64,000 bases of DNA, from assembly GCA_016165875.1 (NCBI GenBank), contig JABBOT010000007.1, positions 15,465,441-15,529,440 on the forward strand, in the 5' to 3' direction. This document shows, piece after piece, positions 21,034-32,110 of the stretch. Source of the stretch: Acanthopleura granulata (taxonomy: Eukaryota; Mollusca; Polyplacophora; Chitonida; Chitonidae). Numbering within the stretch: the first letter of the stretch is position 1; every line of letters starts with the position of its first letter. A program made the translations under genes and the position numbers. The notes below the pieces were generated by a model. It had not been told where the DNA came from. It was given only the letters and a program-made list of their open reading frames with translations, and did no database searches.

Positions 21034-24000
21034 ATGGCGTCAAAGTGCAAAGTTCCAAAGACACAGAGGAAAGAGATCTGCGAATGTATCCTTGTTTTAA
21101 ACGCTGGAGATCAGGTAGATTCTTCTCCGTTGCACACGGAGACCGTTCCGGACGGTGGAAGGGGTGAAGCAGAGCGACGCGATAGCAGTGTGAGCGATGT
21201 GCAATGCCGATGCGTGGCGGCAGCCGAGAGGCATTCTCCGTACCCCTTCACGTGGTTTGACGGCGTTATCGCTGCCGTCTCGATCATTTTCTACCTCTTG
21301 GATATCGGCTCGGATTCCTGGTTAGCATGGACGTACTACAAGCAGAGACGTTGGACCTACTTCGGGCTCACGCTGGCCTTCTTGTGTGTACCTTCACTAG
21401 TGATGAACTTTTGCAGCTTCTGTTGGTTTTTTGCCGATTACAAGGCCTATAAGAAGAAACAGGACTGGGGACATAGTTGGTGCTTCTGGCTTAGTATACA
21501 TGTGGTGTGCTGCATTTTCCAAATGGGACCAGTTCTAAGGTAAGGTAGCACTTCCTGGGGCAGACAGTGAATTTATTTATTAATTTATTTAAAAGCATAG
21601 TCAGGAACTTACATTATGCTTATTATAATTCTTGAGTACAGTGTAAAACACCAATCCCGGTTTCATGAAGTGTACTTAGTGCTAAGTAGCCCTTAGCTAA
21701 GTGCACTTTCTATCTCTACAACATATGTTGTCATGGCAGTTAAGGGAATACTTAACTAAGTCCACTTCATGAAACAGGGACCAGGTAAATAAATATATAC
21801 CTACATGTATGTTTGTTGTCAGTCATTTTTATGTTTGGAGGGAATCAAAGTGCATAATGTAAACCACTAACCTTGGACAAGGTACTGATGAAACTTTATT
21901 TATTTATTTAGTTATTTCATTGGTGTTTAATACAGTACTTCAGAATATTTCACTTACGACAGAGGCCAGTTTAAGCCAATTCGGGATTGAGCCGTCTCAG
22001 AAGATTAACGCTGTTTGGGCGAGACATGATTGGGTGCTCTCACAAACTGGCCCAAAATAAGGCGAAAAAGACATGATTTCCAGTAGTCGTGACAACAACA
22101 AGTTGAGAGCACCCATTCATGTCTGGCCCAAACAGCGTTAATCTCACGAGACAGCTACCAATGCTGATTTGGATTATTTTGGTGGGAGGAAAGGTGACTG
22201 GTCAACTCCTCTAATAACCAACACGACTACACCATTTTGTCTAAAATGTGAATCCATTTTGTACAATACTACATCCAATTCATCTAAAATTAATATTCTA
22301 TAAACCACTGTACATATTACTGTTTTTTTTATGCCTAATAAAGAAAGCGTACAAGAATGTGATTGAAAATACGAGTTTGAGTTTGTTCCTAAGTTACTTC
22401 ATTACATATCGTCCAACTGCGCAATGTCAGAAGACTGAAGTTATGTCCCCTTGACAAGTCATTACAGAAGTGTTACCTAAATTGTTTACTGGATATCCCA
22501 GTCCGTCAGTAAGTTGAGTTTGTACATTTAATTTATTAATAAAATATAAGAAAAAAGCTAAGATATTACTTGAGGAAAATGCACTCAATCTCTCCCAACA
22601 GGGTATAGTTGTAATATACCAAAAAATTACCTACTTGCTTTGAATATTTCTCCCTGTATCTCTGCACAAATCTGCTAAAAAGTAATGTCTGACATTTTAA
22701 AAAAATAGCTTTTTTGAATCATATTTTTCTTGTTTTCCTCAATGATGCAAATTGAAGACCTCCTCAATCAGAGTTTCGTTTCTTCTCTAGGCCTGTCACG
22801 ACATGCACACTGGCTTAAAACACAGGTTTATAACCTAATGCAATTACACATGCCGATATACTTGACCTTTGTCAAATCCTCGATTCTAAAATGTGCTATT
22901 TAAAATTACACATACTGATATACTTGACCTTTGTCAAATCCTCGATTCTAAAATGTGCTATTTAAAATTACACATGCCGATATACTTGACCTTTGTCAAA
23001 TCCTCGATTGTAAAATGTGCTATTTAAAATTACACATGCCGATATACTTGACCTTTGTCAAATCCTCGATTGTAAAATGTGCTATTTAAAATTACACATG
23101 CCGATATACTTGACCTTTGTCAAATCCTCGATTCTGAAATGTGCTATTTAAAATTACACATGCCGATATACTTGACCTTTGTCAAATCCGCAATTCTGAA
23201 ATGTGCTATTTAAAACATATGATCATATGGCAGTAAAAATATTTCAGAATCATTCATTTCAAGAAGTACACGTCCTTTAAAATAATCTCTTTTCGCATAT
23301 ATGTATTCTGTAAACATAGTAATGATTTTTTTAAAGAGTATTTAAGCATATGTGCATGAATTTTAATGTACTGCTTCTTCAAAGACAAAAACAAGATCAC
23401 TTCGCGTGTATGAGTAACTCCTATCAGGCACAGCGGGTGTGAAATGAAGACATTCTCATATCATATAAGGCTTAGTGGATGCGGGATGAAATTTGTGAAT
23501 CTGGCTTGACTATATATACATAACCTCGATGATCAAGAAGTACAGGTACTGATACTCTGAAGCCAGAATACTGTAACACCATGAGGGCCACGATGTTAAT
23601 TGGTAGGTTACATTTTGAAGATAGTTAGTCGATAAATTACATAATTGTATTGATATAATGTGAAAAGTATATTACAGTGACTCAGTCTTGAGTGAGACAG
23701 CTATGTCAGTATTTTGTAATATCATTACCTGACTTGCATGTGTGTATTGACGATTTGGATATGGATTTTTGACAAGCTGATGGACTTGAGTTGGTGGTTA
23801 GACGCATTGCCCTGTATTAGAAGGAAACCACGGACAGACCCCGGGAGAAACCCATTACCATCAGCAGGTTCCTGGCAGACTTTCCTATGTATGGCTGGAG
23901 AGGAAGCCAGCTTAGGCTAGACTTTAACACGCAACAACCGCATGGGTGAGAGGCATCGAGGACACAGCAACCATCTTGGCCATCGAGACCTCGATGAAAG

Positions 24001-27000
24001 TTTACCACATGTGACATACATACATGCACACTTGCCAAGTTGAGGAATGGGGATTTTTGTGAAACTTTTTCACCCCTCATAACGACATATGTCTGATACT
24101 TGAAGTCTGGTTCAGTGGTTACATGTGCAGAGCAGGCCACATTTTACATGCATTTGTCTGGAAATGTACGTCATTTCTCTGACCCGATACCCCACTAAAC
24201 GTTTCGCTTGCCTTGTTTTCACAGGTATGGATCCGTGATATATTACGGGTTTCTCAGCCAGAGGAAGATGACCGACAAAGAGCGGCGTCTGTTTTACCAC
24301 CTGATGCTGGAGGAAGACAAGGACTCGTGCATGCTGCGGCTGTTTGAGTGCTCCCTGGAGGCGGGTCCTCAGCTCATCCTCCAGCTCTACATCCTGGTAC
24401 GTCAGGAAGAGCAGGATGTAGCCAGGGACACATTTCAGTGTGAGTACCGCGAGGGCTTTACAGCCCTTTATGTTTAAGGCATCAGGTGGCCTCTGTGGCC
24501 GATGGGGTTAGTGTGCCAGCATGGCGTTACATCCCTTTGCAGGTCACCAGTGCGGTCGCTGTGACTTCGCCCAGCTTATGCTGACTTCCTCTCCAGCCAT
24601 ACATGGGAAGGTCCATCAGCAACTTGCGAATCGTTGTGGGTTTCCTCCCACCATAATGCTGGCAGCCATCGTATAAGTGAAATATTCTGGAGAGTTGCGT
24701 AAGACACCAATTAACTAAATAAATAAATAAATTTGAGGTGTGCTGTCACACTGCCACACACACTTTGAAACAAAATCCAGGTGTGCTAAAAACATACGCC
24801 TGATATACTGAAAAGTCTGGGAAGTGTGAACAACATCACACTCAGGTCCTCTGCAAGGGGTGTGATAATCACACTGCTCCTCTGAAACAAAAGCGAAGGC
24901 CTGGCTTTGGGGCAGTTAAGGTGGGGATGGGGTGGGTGTCAATGGGATTTTTGTTGTTTTTTAGGGTTGGTGGTGGGTGCATAAGTGGATGTGTTCAGTG
25001 TCATGATTATGTAGTCCTCTGCACAATACATGTAGACTGAAAGAATTTAGACCACAGTGCCCGATTCATTTACCCTCTACTACGAACATGTTTAAGTTTG
25101 ACCTCACAGCACTATCTTAATCTTAAAATTCGGAACATCCTCTTGATCCCCAGAGACAACTCCATACAAATCCCTGATGTGTCCTGACCTCTGAGTAATG
25201 TGCTCTCTGACTTATGACTTCTTTTGCCTAATGTGCATCTGTGTCCAGTTCCTGAAAAAACTTGTAACTTGCCTGACAACCATCTCACAAAATGACAAAT
25301 ATTACAGGGAACCACAGTCCAAAAAGCAAAAGAAAGCGCAACTAAAAACTGTAGGGAGCTTCATTTGAGATGCCTGACCCAGGAGCTTTAATTGACGTAT
25401 GTAACCACTTTAAGTGGCTAAGGTGATGGAGTGTAAGCACTCTGTTACATCACAAACTGTCTTACTACAGTACTTTAGTTTGGTATTTCATGAAGATTTG
25501 AACTGAGTTTGAACTTATTCTAGCACTCAAATATTGGATAAGAAGTTAAGTAGGAGTGAAATAGCACAGGGATTCATTAAAGATGTAAGCTGCATATCTG
25601 TTCCCGTCTTGTTCACTGCAATGAGGGAGTGGTTAGAACATCCTCTGCAGATTGAAGAGACTATATTGCAGAATTTCTATATCGTGACGCGAGTTAATAA
25701 AGTAACTTTGCTTGCTGTAGGCTTAAATATAAGTATCTGATGACAAACTGGGTTGGAAAATCGCAGGTTTCTGAACTTTTTTGCAACATGCATTAACTCA
25801 TAAATGTTAATCTTTGGGGCGGCCCATATTCCGAACTGTCACTCAAGATCATGCCTATGATGTCAAGGTTGTTCCAAAACATTAACCAGATGAGGCAATG
25901 GCATTGGTTACAGATGTTCAGTTTCTCTGTGATGTCATCACGCCATAATTGTTTTGCCGAGAATGGATGAAATGTAAGCGTCTCTTTTGTATAAAGCGGC
26001 CTTCTACATCCATACATGGTAATGCTCATTACTATAATTGTGCATACATTAACATTCGTGGTTTGAGTCGAAATGAAACACATTTATTTATGTGTTAAAC
26101 ACAGTTATTTATTGCTTAAAAACCAGAAAATCGCAAGCCACCGAAGGGGATGTATTCTCAAAGTCTTTAAGTCGGCTATTGTGAGAAAAATACATAATGC
26201 TTAATTTCTGATAATTCTCAGTTATAGTCTCTTTAAAGGACAAAACCTTGATGCTGGGTCAACGCCCAATCAGAGCCAGGTCAGTCCTAATAATTAAAAA
26301 ATTTGATGCACTCCATATATTTCCTGGTAATGGGCATAAGTTTATAAGTAGAAACTTGAGGAGAAAACATAGGTCAGTTTGTTGTCCTTTTGGTGTGACT
26401 GGTTAAGGTGTCATGTTTGGTGTCTTAGGTATTTCATTTCAGTGAGGCAGCAGTGACATATCATTATAACACTAAGAGTGATAGTGGACCCCAGTTATGG
26501 GAACTAAGAAATAATGTAATGCAGATTTCTGTTTTTTTCCTTGGCAGTGTTCATCCAGATTGCGTCAGTGCTGACATCATGGTTCAGTGTCTCCTGGTCT
26601 CATGTGGCCTACCATCGCTCTCTCAGGTTATCCCGGGATGACAAGGGGCGCATGACCATTGTGGGCTCCATCTTCTACTTCCTCTGGCGCCTCTTTGAGG
26701 TGTTGAGTAGGGTGTTGGCCCTGTGTATGTTCGCAGTCCAGTTCGCCTACTGGGTGTTTGTGGCCACGGCCATACACTGGCTGGTGATGACGCTCTGGTT
26801 TGCCTGCCAGCGAATTGGACAAGAGAAAATGTTCCACAATGGCTGCCTGGACTTTGGATTCAATATGGTTTGTGGAGCCGTCAGTATTTTCTGCTTCTTC
26901 AATGTGAAGGATGGACACACCAGGTTCCGGTGCCTGGCCTACTATGTTATGGTTTACCTGGAAAATGCAGCGTTTATCTTTCTTTGGTTTTTCTTGACAA

Positions 27001-27281
27001 AAGACCTGGGGGAATGGTTTCACTTCCCGGCTCTGTTTGCTGTTCTGCTGGGTTTCTTTGTTGGAATTGCATTTCAGATGACGTACTACCTTTTGTTCCA
27101 CCCCAGAGGGGACATAAAACTGTGTCTTCCCCGTCAGGAAGTGGAAGCCTCTCTCTTCTTCAAACAGCCATCTGGTGAAAACCTCCAGATGGAGGCCATT
27201 GGCAGCTGCTGCAAACCTGAAAGCTACATGGTGCCTGATAGGGTTGTCATTCCACCTAAACCCCAGCCTGCTTTTGTGTAA
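21034..27281 (+). CDS. XK-related protein (XKR4/6/7-like), 3 exons
   Basis: Exons 21034-21539, 24225-24439 and 26548-27281 have GT/AG junctions (donors GTAAGG and GTGAGT) and join in phase to 484 codons. The start is fixed by an in-frame TGA at 21019-21021. Hydrophobic segments include residues about 76-92 (FDGVIAAVSIIFYLLDIGSD, a hallmark of XK proteins) and about 108-130. Exon 2 encodes GFLSQRKM and RLFECSLEAGPQLILQLYI, the most conserved part of the family. Exon 3 has LSRDDKGRM and several more membrane segments, with a short polar tail. XKR proteins are multi-pass plasma-membrane proteins, and some members scramble phospholipids when cut by caspases. I see no obvious caspase site. Assignment within the 4/6/7 group is tentative. 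Introns carry SINEs, a MITE and a 62-bp minisatellite. Confidence 0.93.
21629..21790 (-). repeat. SINE family A fragment (reverse), interrupted by a MITE
   Basis: attcttgagtacagtgtaaa followed by acaccaat is the reverse complement of the SINE head. The expected a/t-rich tail (gtaaataaat) resumes after a 126-bp MITE at 21655-21780. Confidence 0.7.
21655..21780. mobile_element. 126-bp MITE with 26-bp terminal inverted repeats
   Basis: The left end tcccggtttcatgaagtgta and the reverse complement of the right end, tccctgtttcatgaagtgga, match at all but a few of 26 positions. It is non-coding and nested in a SINE. A related element is at 56133-56232. Confidence 0.85.
21890..22215 (+). repeat. SINE family A copy, interrupted by a foldback element
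   Basis: The head (tttatttatttatttagtta, ttggtgttt) and cttcagaatatttcacttac lead to gaggccag. The SINE resumes after the foldback element at ttttggtgggaggaaa. Confidence 0.75.
21991..22155. mobile_element. foldback element with about 54-bp inverted arms
   Basis: The arm 21991-22044 (gattaacgctgtttgggc, then gagacatgattgggtgctct) is an almost perfect reverse complement of 22102-22155, with a 57-base spacer. It has no coding capacity. It sits between the SINE motifs ggccag and attatggtggg. Confidence 0.85.
22845..23217 (+). repeat. 62-bp minisatellite, 6 units, in XKR intron 1
   Basis: cttgacctttgtcaaatcct recurs at 22861, 22923, 22985, 23047, 23109 and 23171 (the last as ...aaatccg), exactly 62 bp apart. 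Each unit includes the short palindrome tgacctttgtca and ends gtgctatttaaaattacaca. Units differ by one to three bases. Confidence 0.95.
23812..23992 (+). repeat. SINE family A, 5'-truncated
   Basis: It starts at ttagaaggaaaccacggaca and continues through ccccgggagaaacccattac, ggctggagaggaagccagct and caaccgcatgggtgagaggc. It lies in XKR intron 1. Confidence 0.8.
24486..24735 (-). repeat. SINE family A, nearly full length, reverse orientation
   Basis: In plus-strand reading it opens with ggtggcctctgtggccgatg, passes cagtgcggtcgctgtgactt, ccataatgctggcagccatc and gtataagtgaaatattct, and ends in an (aaat)n tail. It lies about 45 bp after XKR exon 2. Confidence 0.9.
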
Positions 27282-27299
27282 GGCGGGTTCACTGGCTGA

Positions 27300-27540
27300 A
27301 ACCCATAAAGCAATAACCTTGGAACCCGCTTTGAACCACCCTCTTCACAGCGGCCTGCCAAACCAGCTTTGCAGCTGGCTGTGAAACCTGCTTCAAGTAG
27401 GCTGCGAAAGCTGCTTCACAGCAGCCTGTGTACTCACTTCACAGCACCTGTGAAGCTTCAGAGCAGCCTGTGAAACCTGCTTCACAGCAGTCTGTGGACT
27501 TAGCTTCAAAACAGCTTTGCAACATACTACACATTGACCT
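27300..27540 (+). repeat. degenerate tandem repeat just after the XKR stop codon
   Basis: Variants of cagcctgtgaaacctgcttc recur at roughly 20-30-bp steps, beginning about 20 bp after the stop. Confidence 0.7.
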
Positions 27541-27894
27541 CTGAAACCCGATTCATACTGGCCTGTGAACCGACCACAAATCCTTGAACTGGTGTGTTGG
27601 CCAAGTGGGGTAAATTGTCTTTGATGAAGACCCCAAACCCTTGACCAAAGAGACAGTGCTTATGAACCCAACAGCAGTTGGCTTGCATTGGCTACAGCTT
27701 TTGCCAAGGAGTATTTTAGGTGATCCAACAATCCGAGTACCTTTAGCATGAATCAAAACGAAGCAAATTAATCAAATTTTTGCCAACCCTTGTTTACAGT
27801 GGTTGAGCTCAGTCTCGTTGTGCATCAGGGGAGCTAGCCTTGGCTCACATGAATAACGAGGTACTTGTAGAAATGTTGGGTCCTGACATGTCCA

Positions 27895-28030
27895 CATTGT
27901 GCACTGCTGGAACAACTTGCAGAAGCACTTTTCAAGAAGAGGTAACTACCATGGCGACGTGATGCCTACAGCACTGGTTGCCATGGTAGTTACATTGTAG
28001 TAACGCTAGGACCTTGGTCTGTAGGAGTGT
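27895..28030. repeat. palindromic MITE-like element, related to 14345-14480
   Basis: aactaccatggcgacgtg and ggttgccatggtagttac form inverted arms around a short loop. The same core occurs in TPMT intron 3. Confidence 0.6.
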
Positions 28031-28404
28031 GTATGCAAGCATAGCTGGATAACTGTGTGACTTACCCAGTTAGTTCAGTCAGTGTGAATGTTTGTTTTTG
28101 TTAGTTCTACCTACACACAGGTCCTATGGTCGGCCATATGTACAAACTGACATTAGCTAGGCTTTTGTTAATTTTGTGCTAAACTTTTGTAATACCTGTG
28201 GTTCCGTACTATTTTTGGAATATCAGTCTGTTTCAGTCCTCTGAAGCTCTTGCCATGTGTCGCCATTTTTGTCTTTTTTAAAGCGTCTGCTTTTGCCTAA
28301 TCCATTATGCTCATGTGTTTTAATGTTTTTACTTTTTAATGATTTATACTTATGGAGTCACTGAACACTTCACATATGTTAACTGTTCAACCCATGACTG
28401 TTGG

Positions 28405-28660
28405 TATTAAGGCACCATAAGGCATTGTTAAACATTAGGTTTCATCTTTGCTGTGGAAACATTTTGCTGTTAAAGTTGGGAATTGTCAAAGTTTTAATTT
28501 TTTGGAACAAGTGTCATATGGTGTTTTGAAGCATTAGGTTTTATCTTTGCTTTGGATACATTTTGCTGTTAAGGTTGGGAATTGTCAGAGTGTCACTTTT
28601 TGAACACACACCATATGGCATTGTAATACATTAGGTGTCATGTTTGCTTTTCTGTGGAGT
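28405..28660 (+). repeat. tandem repeat, unit about 105 bp, 2.3 copies
   Basis: Two units share acattaggtttcatctttgc, ttttgctgttaaagttggga and a catatgg boundary. A third partial unit begins near 28620. Confidence 0.8.
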
Positions 28661-29910
28661 TTGTGAATTGTAGAAGAGCCAAATTTTGAGCATGCACAAA
28701 AGAGGGCGGTGGAGGAGGGAATGGTCCACCAATGTTTTCTTGGGCGGACAAAACCTGCACCACATATATAAGGGCGAGGGTAGATCTGTCACGGACAGGT
28801 TCTTAACTCAGCTTTTCTTCATGGACTTTGAGGAATTGTTTGAAAAAACTCATTGAAAATATATTTTCATTAATATCAGAGTTTCATGTCTAATACAGAC
28901 CTGCGAAGATGTTTTGAATATTTTACTTTTGCAGTATATGCTTTCTTATAAGTAAAGAGTTTAAGGAGTAAATGCACAGACACTTTGCAATCCAGTCAGT
29001 GCCTTAACTCGGTCTACATAGCAAGAAACTTGCCTGCCAAAGCGGGACTGTGCATTATGAAATACCCTGAGAAAGTGTGCTGGTGACTTAACTTGTGTGG
29101 GTGTGTGTATATTGCTTGTCTATTTACGTGTCCTATGTATTTACATTGGGTTGAGTTTAAAATGAACCTTAGTTCTGTTGAGGCACTGTTAAGTGAGAAC
29201 TTTGGTAGCGTTCACAGATTATAGTGCTGATCCAGTCATTGATCAGGTTATAAAGCTTTAAGCTTCAGCACACATATATACTTGTGCAGCTTATGGGTTT
29301 GTGAGACAGTTATGGGGAAGCTTTCCTGCGAACAGTAACACAGGAACAAGCTTTGTAGTCTATTCTTCCTCCCTTCTTTTGTGATAATTTGTTGACAAAC
29401 TGTTAACGTAGTACAAGAGAACATCAAGTCGCCATTGCGCAGGAAAACATACCTCATTCCTGGATGCCCACATTGGTGAGCTGTTCGAATTATCACACAG
29501 TTGTTCTCATCACTACACACTTATCGTTCATTATGACGTTTTGAGTACAGTGGACTTGATCTCAGATCTGTTTCATACTTCTCTAAGCTGCTTAGTTCTC
29601 TGAAATGTGGTTAATGTGGAAGCAAAGTTGGGAACTTGCTGTGCTGTTTTAAATCTGAGTGGATTGACACACATTGCAGTTTATCTCCAGTTCTGTACCA
29701 AGCGGCCATGTTTGATCTTCTAGTGCTGTCATCCTGAATTGTCCATGTCATGTCTGACAGAAGTGCTCACTATTATCATTATCTCTGACTTTGCCGTCAT
29801 ATTTGCATAAAAGTAATATTTAGTGATATTGAGACAAAAATATACAGTAGTACGTGGAATGTAAATAAATAAATTTATATACCTGGTATAGAATATTTTA
29901 ATGCATCCTT

Positions 29911-29916
29911 AATAAA
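29911..29916 (+). promoter_or_regulatory. candidate poly(A) signal of XKR
   Basis: AATAAA followed within 20-30 bp by tgatgtgtttttttttct, a GU/U-rich element. Its distance (2.6 kb from the stop) fits a long 3' UTR, but this is not proven. Confidence 0.35.
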
Positions 29917-29950
29917 AGTTCATGATGTGTTTTTTTTTCTATTTTTTTAA

Positions 29951-31115
29951 GACTTAATTCCATAATGTAATTCCAGCTTTTGCCGGTAGCAAACAATATT
30001 ATATTTTCCTGTTTATGTGATGAAGCATTCTCACAGTCACATTATCATTTCTCATTTTAGAATACAGTCAAGGTTCATATGTGCATACAGAATTGCAATA
30101 TATTGATGGTGGTCATCAGAGTCTCTGCACAAATTTGTTTATCTGACTTGGTCAGGGCAGATTTCTGCTAAGCTTTATTTGTTGTTTCCTAGCATACCAA
30201 AGCCAATTTCCACTTTGTCAAAATGTGTATATGTTTGTATAGAAAAAAAGGTATATATTTTGATATATGTCTCCACATGTTTGTCTTTAATAGAGATCAA
30301 GACAAAGAGTTAAGAATTCTTTCTGGTCATCTGAGTGTGATTTTGCCGAGTGCAAGGTTAAATAGATTCTAAAATAGATTCACAGTCACTGTTGTAGTTG
30401 GCTTTGATAGCCTATAATTATCTCGTGAATGTATCGGTATTGTTATGATATGAGAGTTGCTGTATTAAAAAACACCTAGTATTTTTACACTTTTGTGAAC
30501 TGTGATCATTTCTGTTGGAGAAAGGAGATCAGAAATTTAGTTTACAAGTATTGTTGAGCTAGCCTTTGAGGGCCAGGCAGAAAAGTTCATTTGTACATTC
30601 TTGTAATTTTTCCTCATAAAATTTTCTAATGTTAACCCATCAAGGTATTATTCACTTTCAAAACTGAGGGAAATGTATTTAGGAAGTTTGGAAAAAAAAA
30701 TGGCCTCACTTCCTCATGGCCCAACTCCAGATTAAAATCTGATTAAAGTGTCCAGTATGATGTGATATTGAACAGTTGCAAATTACTGCATAATATCATT
30801 GGAGCTGGACGGCTAGGTGTATAATAAAGTAGCAATATGTATATCCGTTAAGCATATTGTATGGTTCAACTGTTCTAATGTTGTTATATTTGATAGGTGT
30901 ACATGTAAAAGGCATGAATGTAATTCTTTAAATTAATAACTGTAAGACTCAAATGTCTTAATGCAGAACAAAATCTGTACAAATCAGATATACATGCACT
31001 GTTATTTTTTTAATGTGAGAACTTTGAGAAAGATGAGGTACAATGTTTCTTTCTCAAGGTAAAATCGGGATGAGTATATGATACAAGTTTTATTTGTGAA
31101 GAAGTTGGCTGAAAA
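29951..31115. other. intergenic, no gene seen
   Basis: AT-rich sequence without recognisable genes or repeats. It may include more XKR 3' UTR. Confidence 0.4.
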
Positions 31116-32110
31116 CTGTGAGGGATTGAGATACCATGTTACTCTGTGAGGGATTGAGATACCATGTTACTCTGTGAGGGATTGAGATACCATGTTACTC
31201 TGTGGAACTGAATATTGAGTATGAATTAAACTGTTACTGTGTGGACCTGAACACTGAGTATGAGATACACAGTTGAGCTACTACATTTGTAAGGAGCTGA
31301 GCAATGAGTGTGAGATACACTGTTGAGTTACTACATGTGTATGTTAACCAACACCTAGCATGAGATACAACATTGAGTTTCTTCATGCTTATGGACCTGA
31401 ACACTGGGTATAAGACACACAGTTCAGTTACTACGTGTGTATGGACCTCAACACTTAGCATGAGATACACAGTTGAGTTTCTTCATGTATTTGGAGGTGA
31501 ACACTGAGCTTGAGATACACTGTTCAGTTACCACATGTACTGGGCGTTAAGCAGTAAGTGTGAGATTTACTGATACTCCATGGAACTGAGTGTTGAGATT
31601 TAGATTCAGTGCTACTCTATGGAACTAAATATTAAATATGAGATTTATAGTTATTGTGTGGAGCTGAATATTGGGTATGAGATACACTTTCACTGTGTGG
31701 AGCTGGAGTGATTATGAGATACATTGTTACTGTGTGGAGCTGAATATTGAGTATGATGTACACTTTTACTGTGTGGAGCTGAATTGAGTATGAGATACAT
31801 TGTTACTGTGGAGCTGAATATTGAGTATGAGATACACTTCTACTGTGTGGAGCCGAATATTGAGTATGAGATACATTGTTACTGTGTGGAGCTGAATTGC
31901 ATCTGATATACACTCTTACCCTTTAAGAGTGGAATATTGAGTCTGAGATACACTGTCAATGTCTGGAACTGAATGTTGAGGATGAGACACTCTGATGCTC
32001 ATTGAAACTGAGCACTGATTATAAAGTGCACAGTTTCTCTGTGGAGGCAAACACTGATTGATATATGCCCTGTTACTGTATGGGGCTGCACACTAAATAA
32101 ACCATTGTAT
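31116..32110 (+). repeat. degenerate minisatellite array, 28-bp then about 36-45-bp units
   Basis: Three exact 28-bp units (31116, 31144, 31172) start the array. They are followed by about 20 diverged units built on gtggagctgaatattgagta, tgagatacac and tgttactgtg. Units shorten and lengthen toward the right until similarity fades near 32110. Confidence 0.85.

Larger units (their letters stand above)
27282..29950 (+). other. probable XKR 3' UTR, repeat-rich
   Basis: No coding exon is seen. The first 260 bp are a degenerate tandem repeat of cagcctgtgaaacctgcttc-like units (27300-27540). A 100-110-bp unit (cattaggttttatctttgct, gctgttaaggttgggaattg) is repeated about 2.3 times at 28405-28660. 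Candidate polyadenylation signals occur at 29864-29872 and 29911-29916. Confidence 0.5.

Noticed and set aside
22845..23217. CRISPR array
   Set aside because: The 62-bp period is made of full repeats with no variable spacer.
26628..27178. Frames of 150-157 codons overlapping XKR exon 3 in other frames
   Set aside because: They are shadows of the conserved XKR exon.
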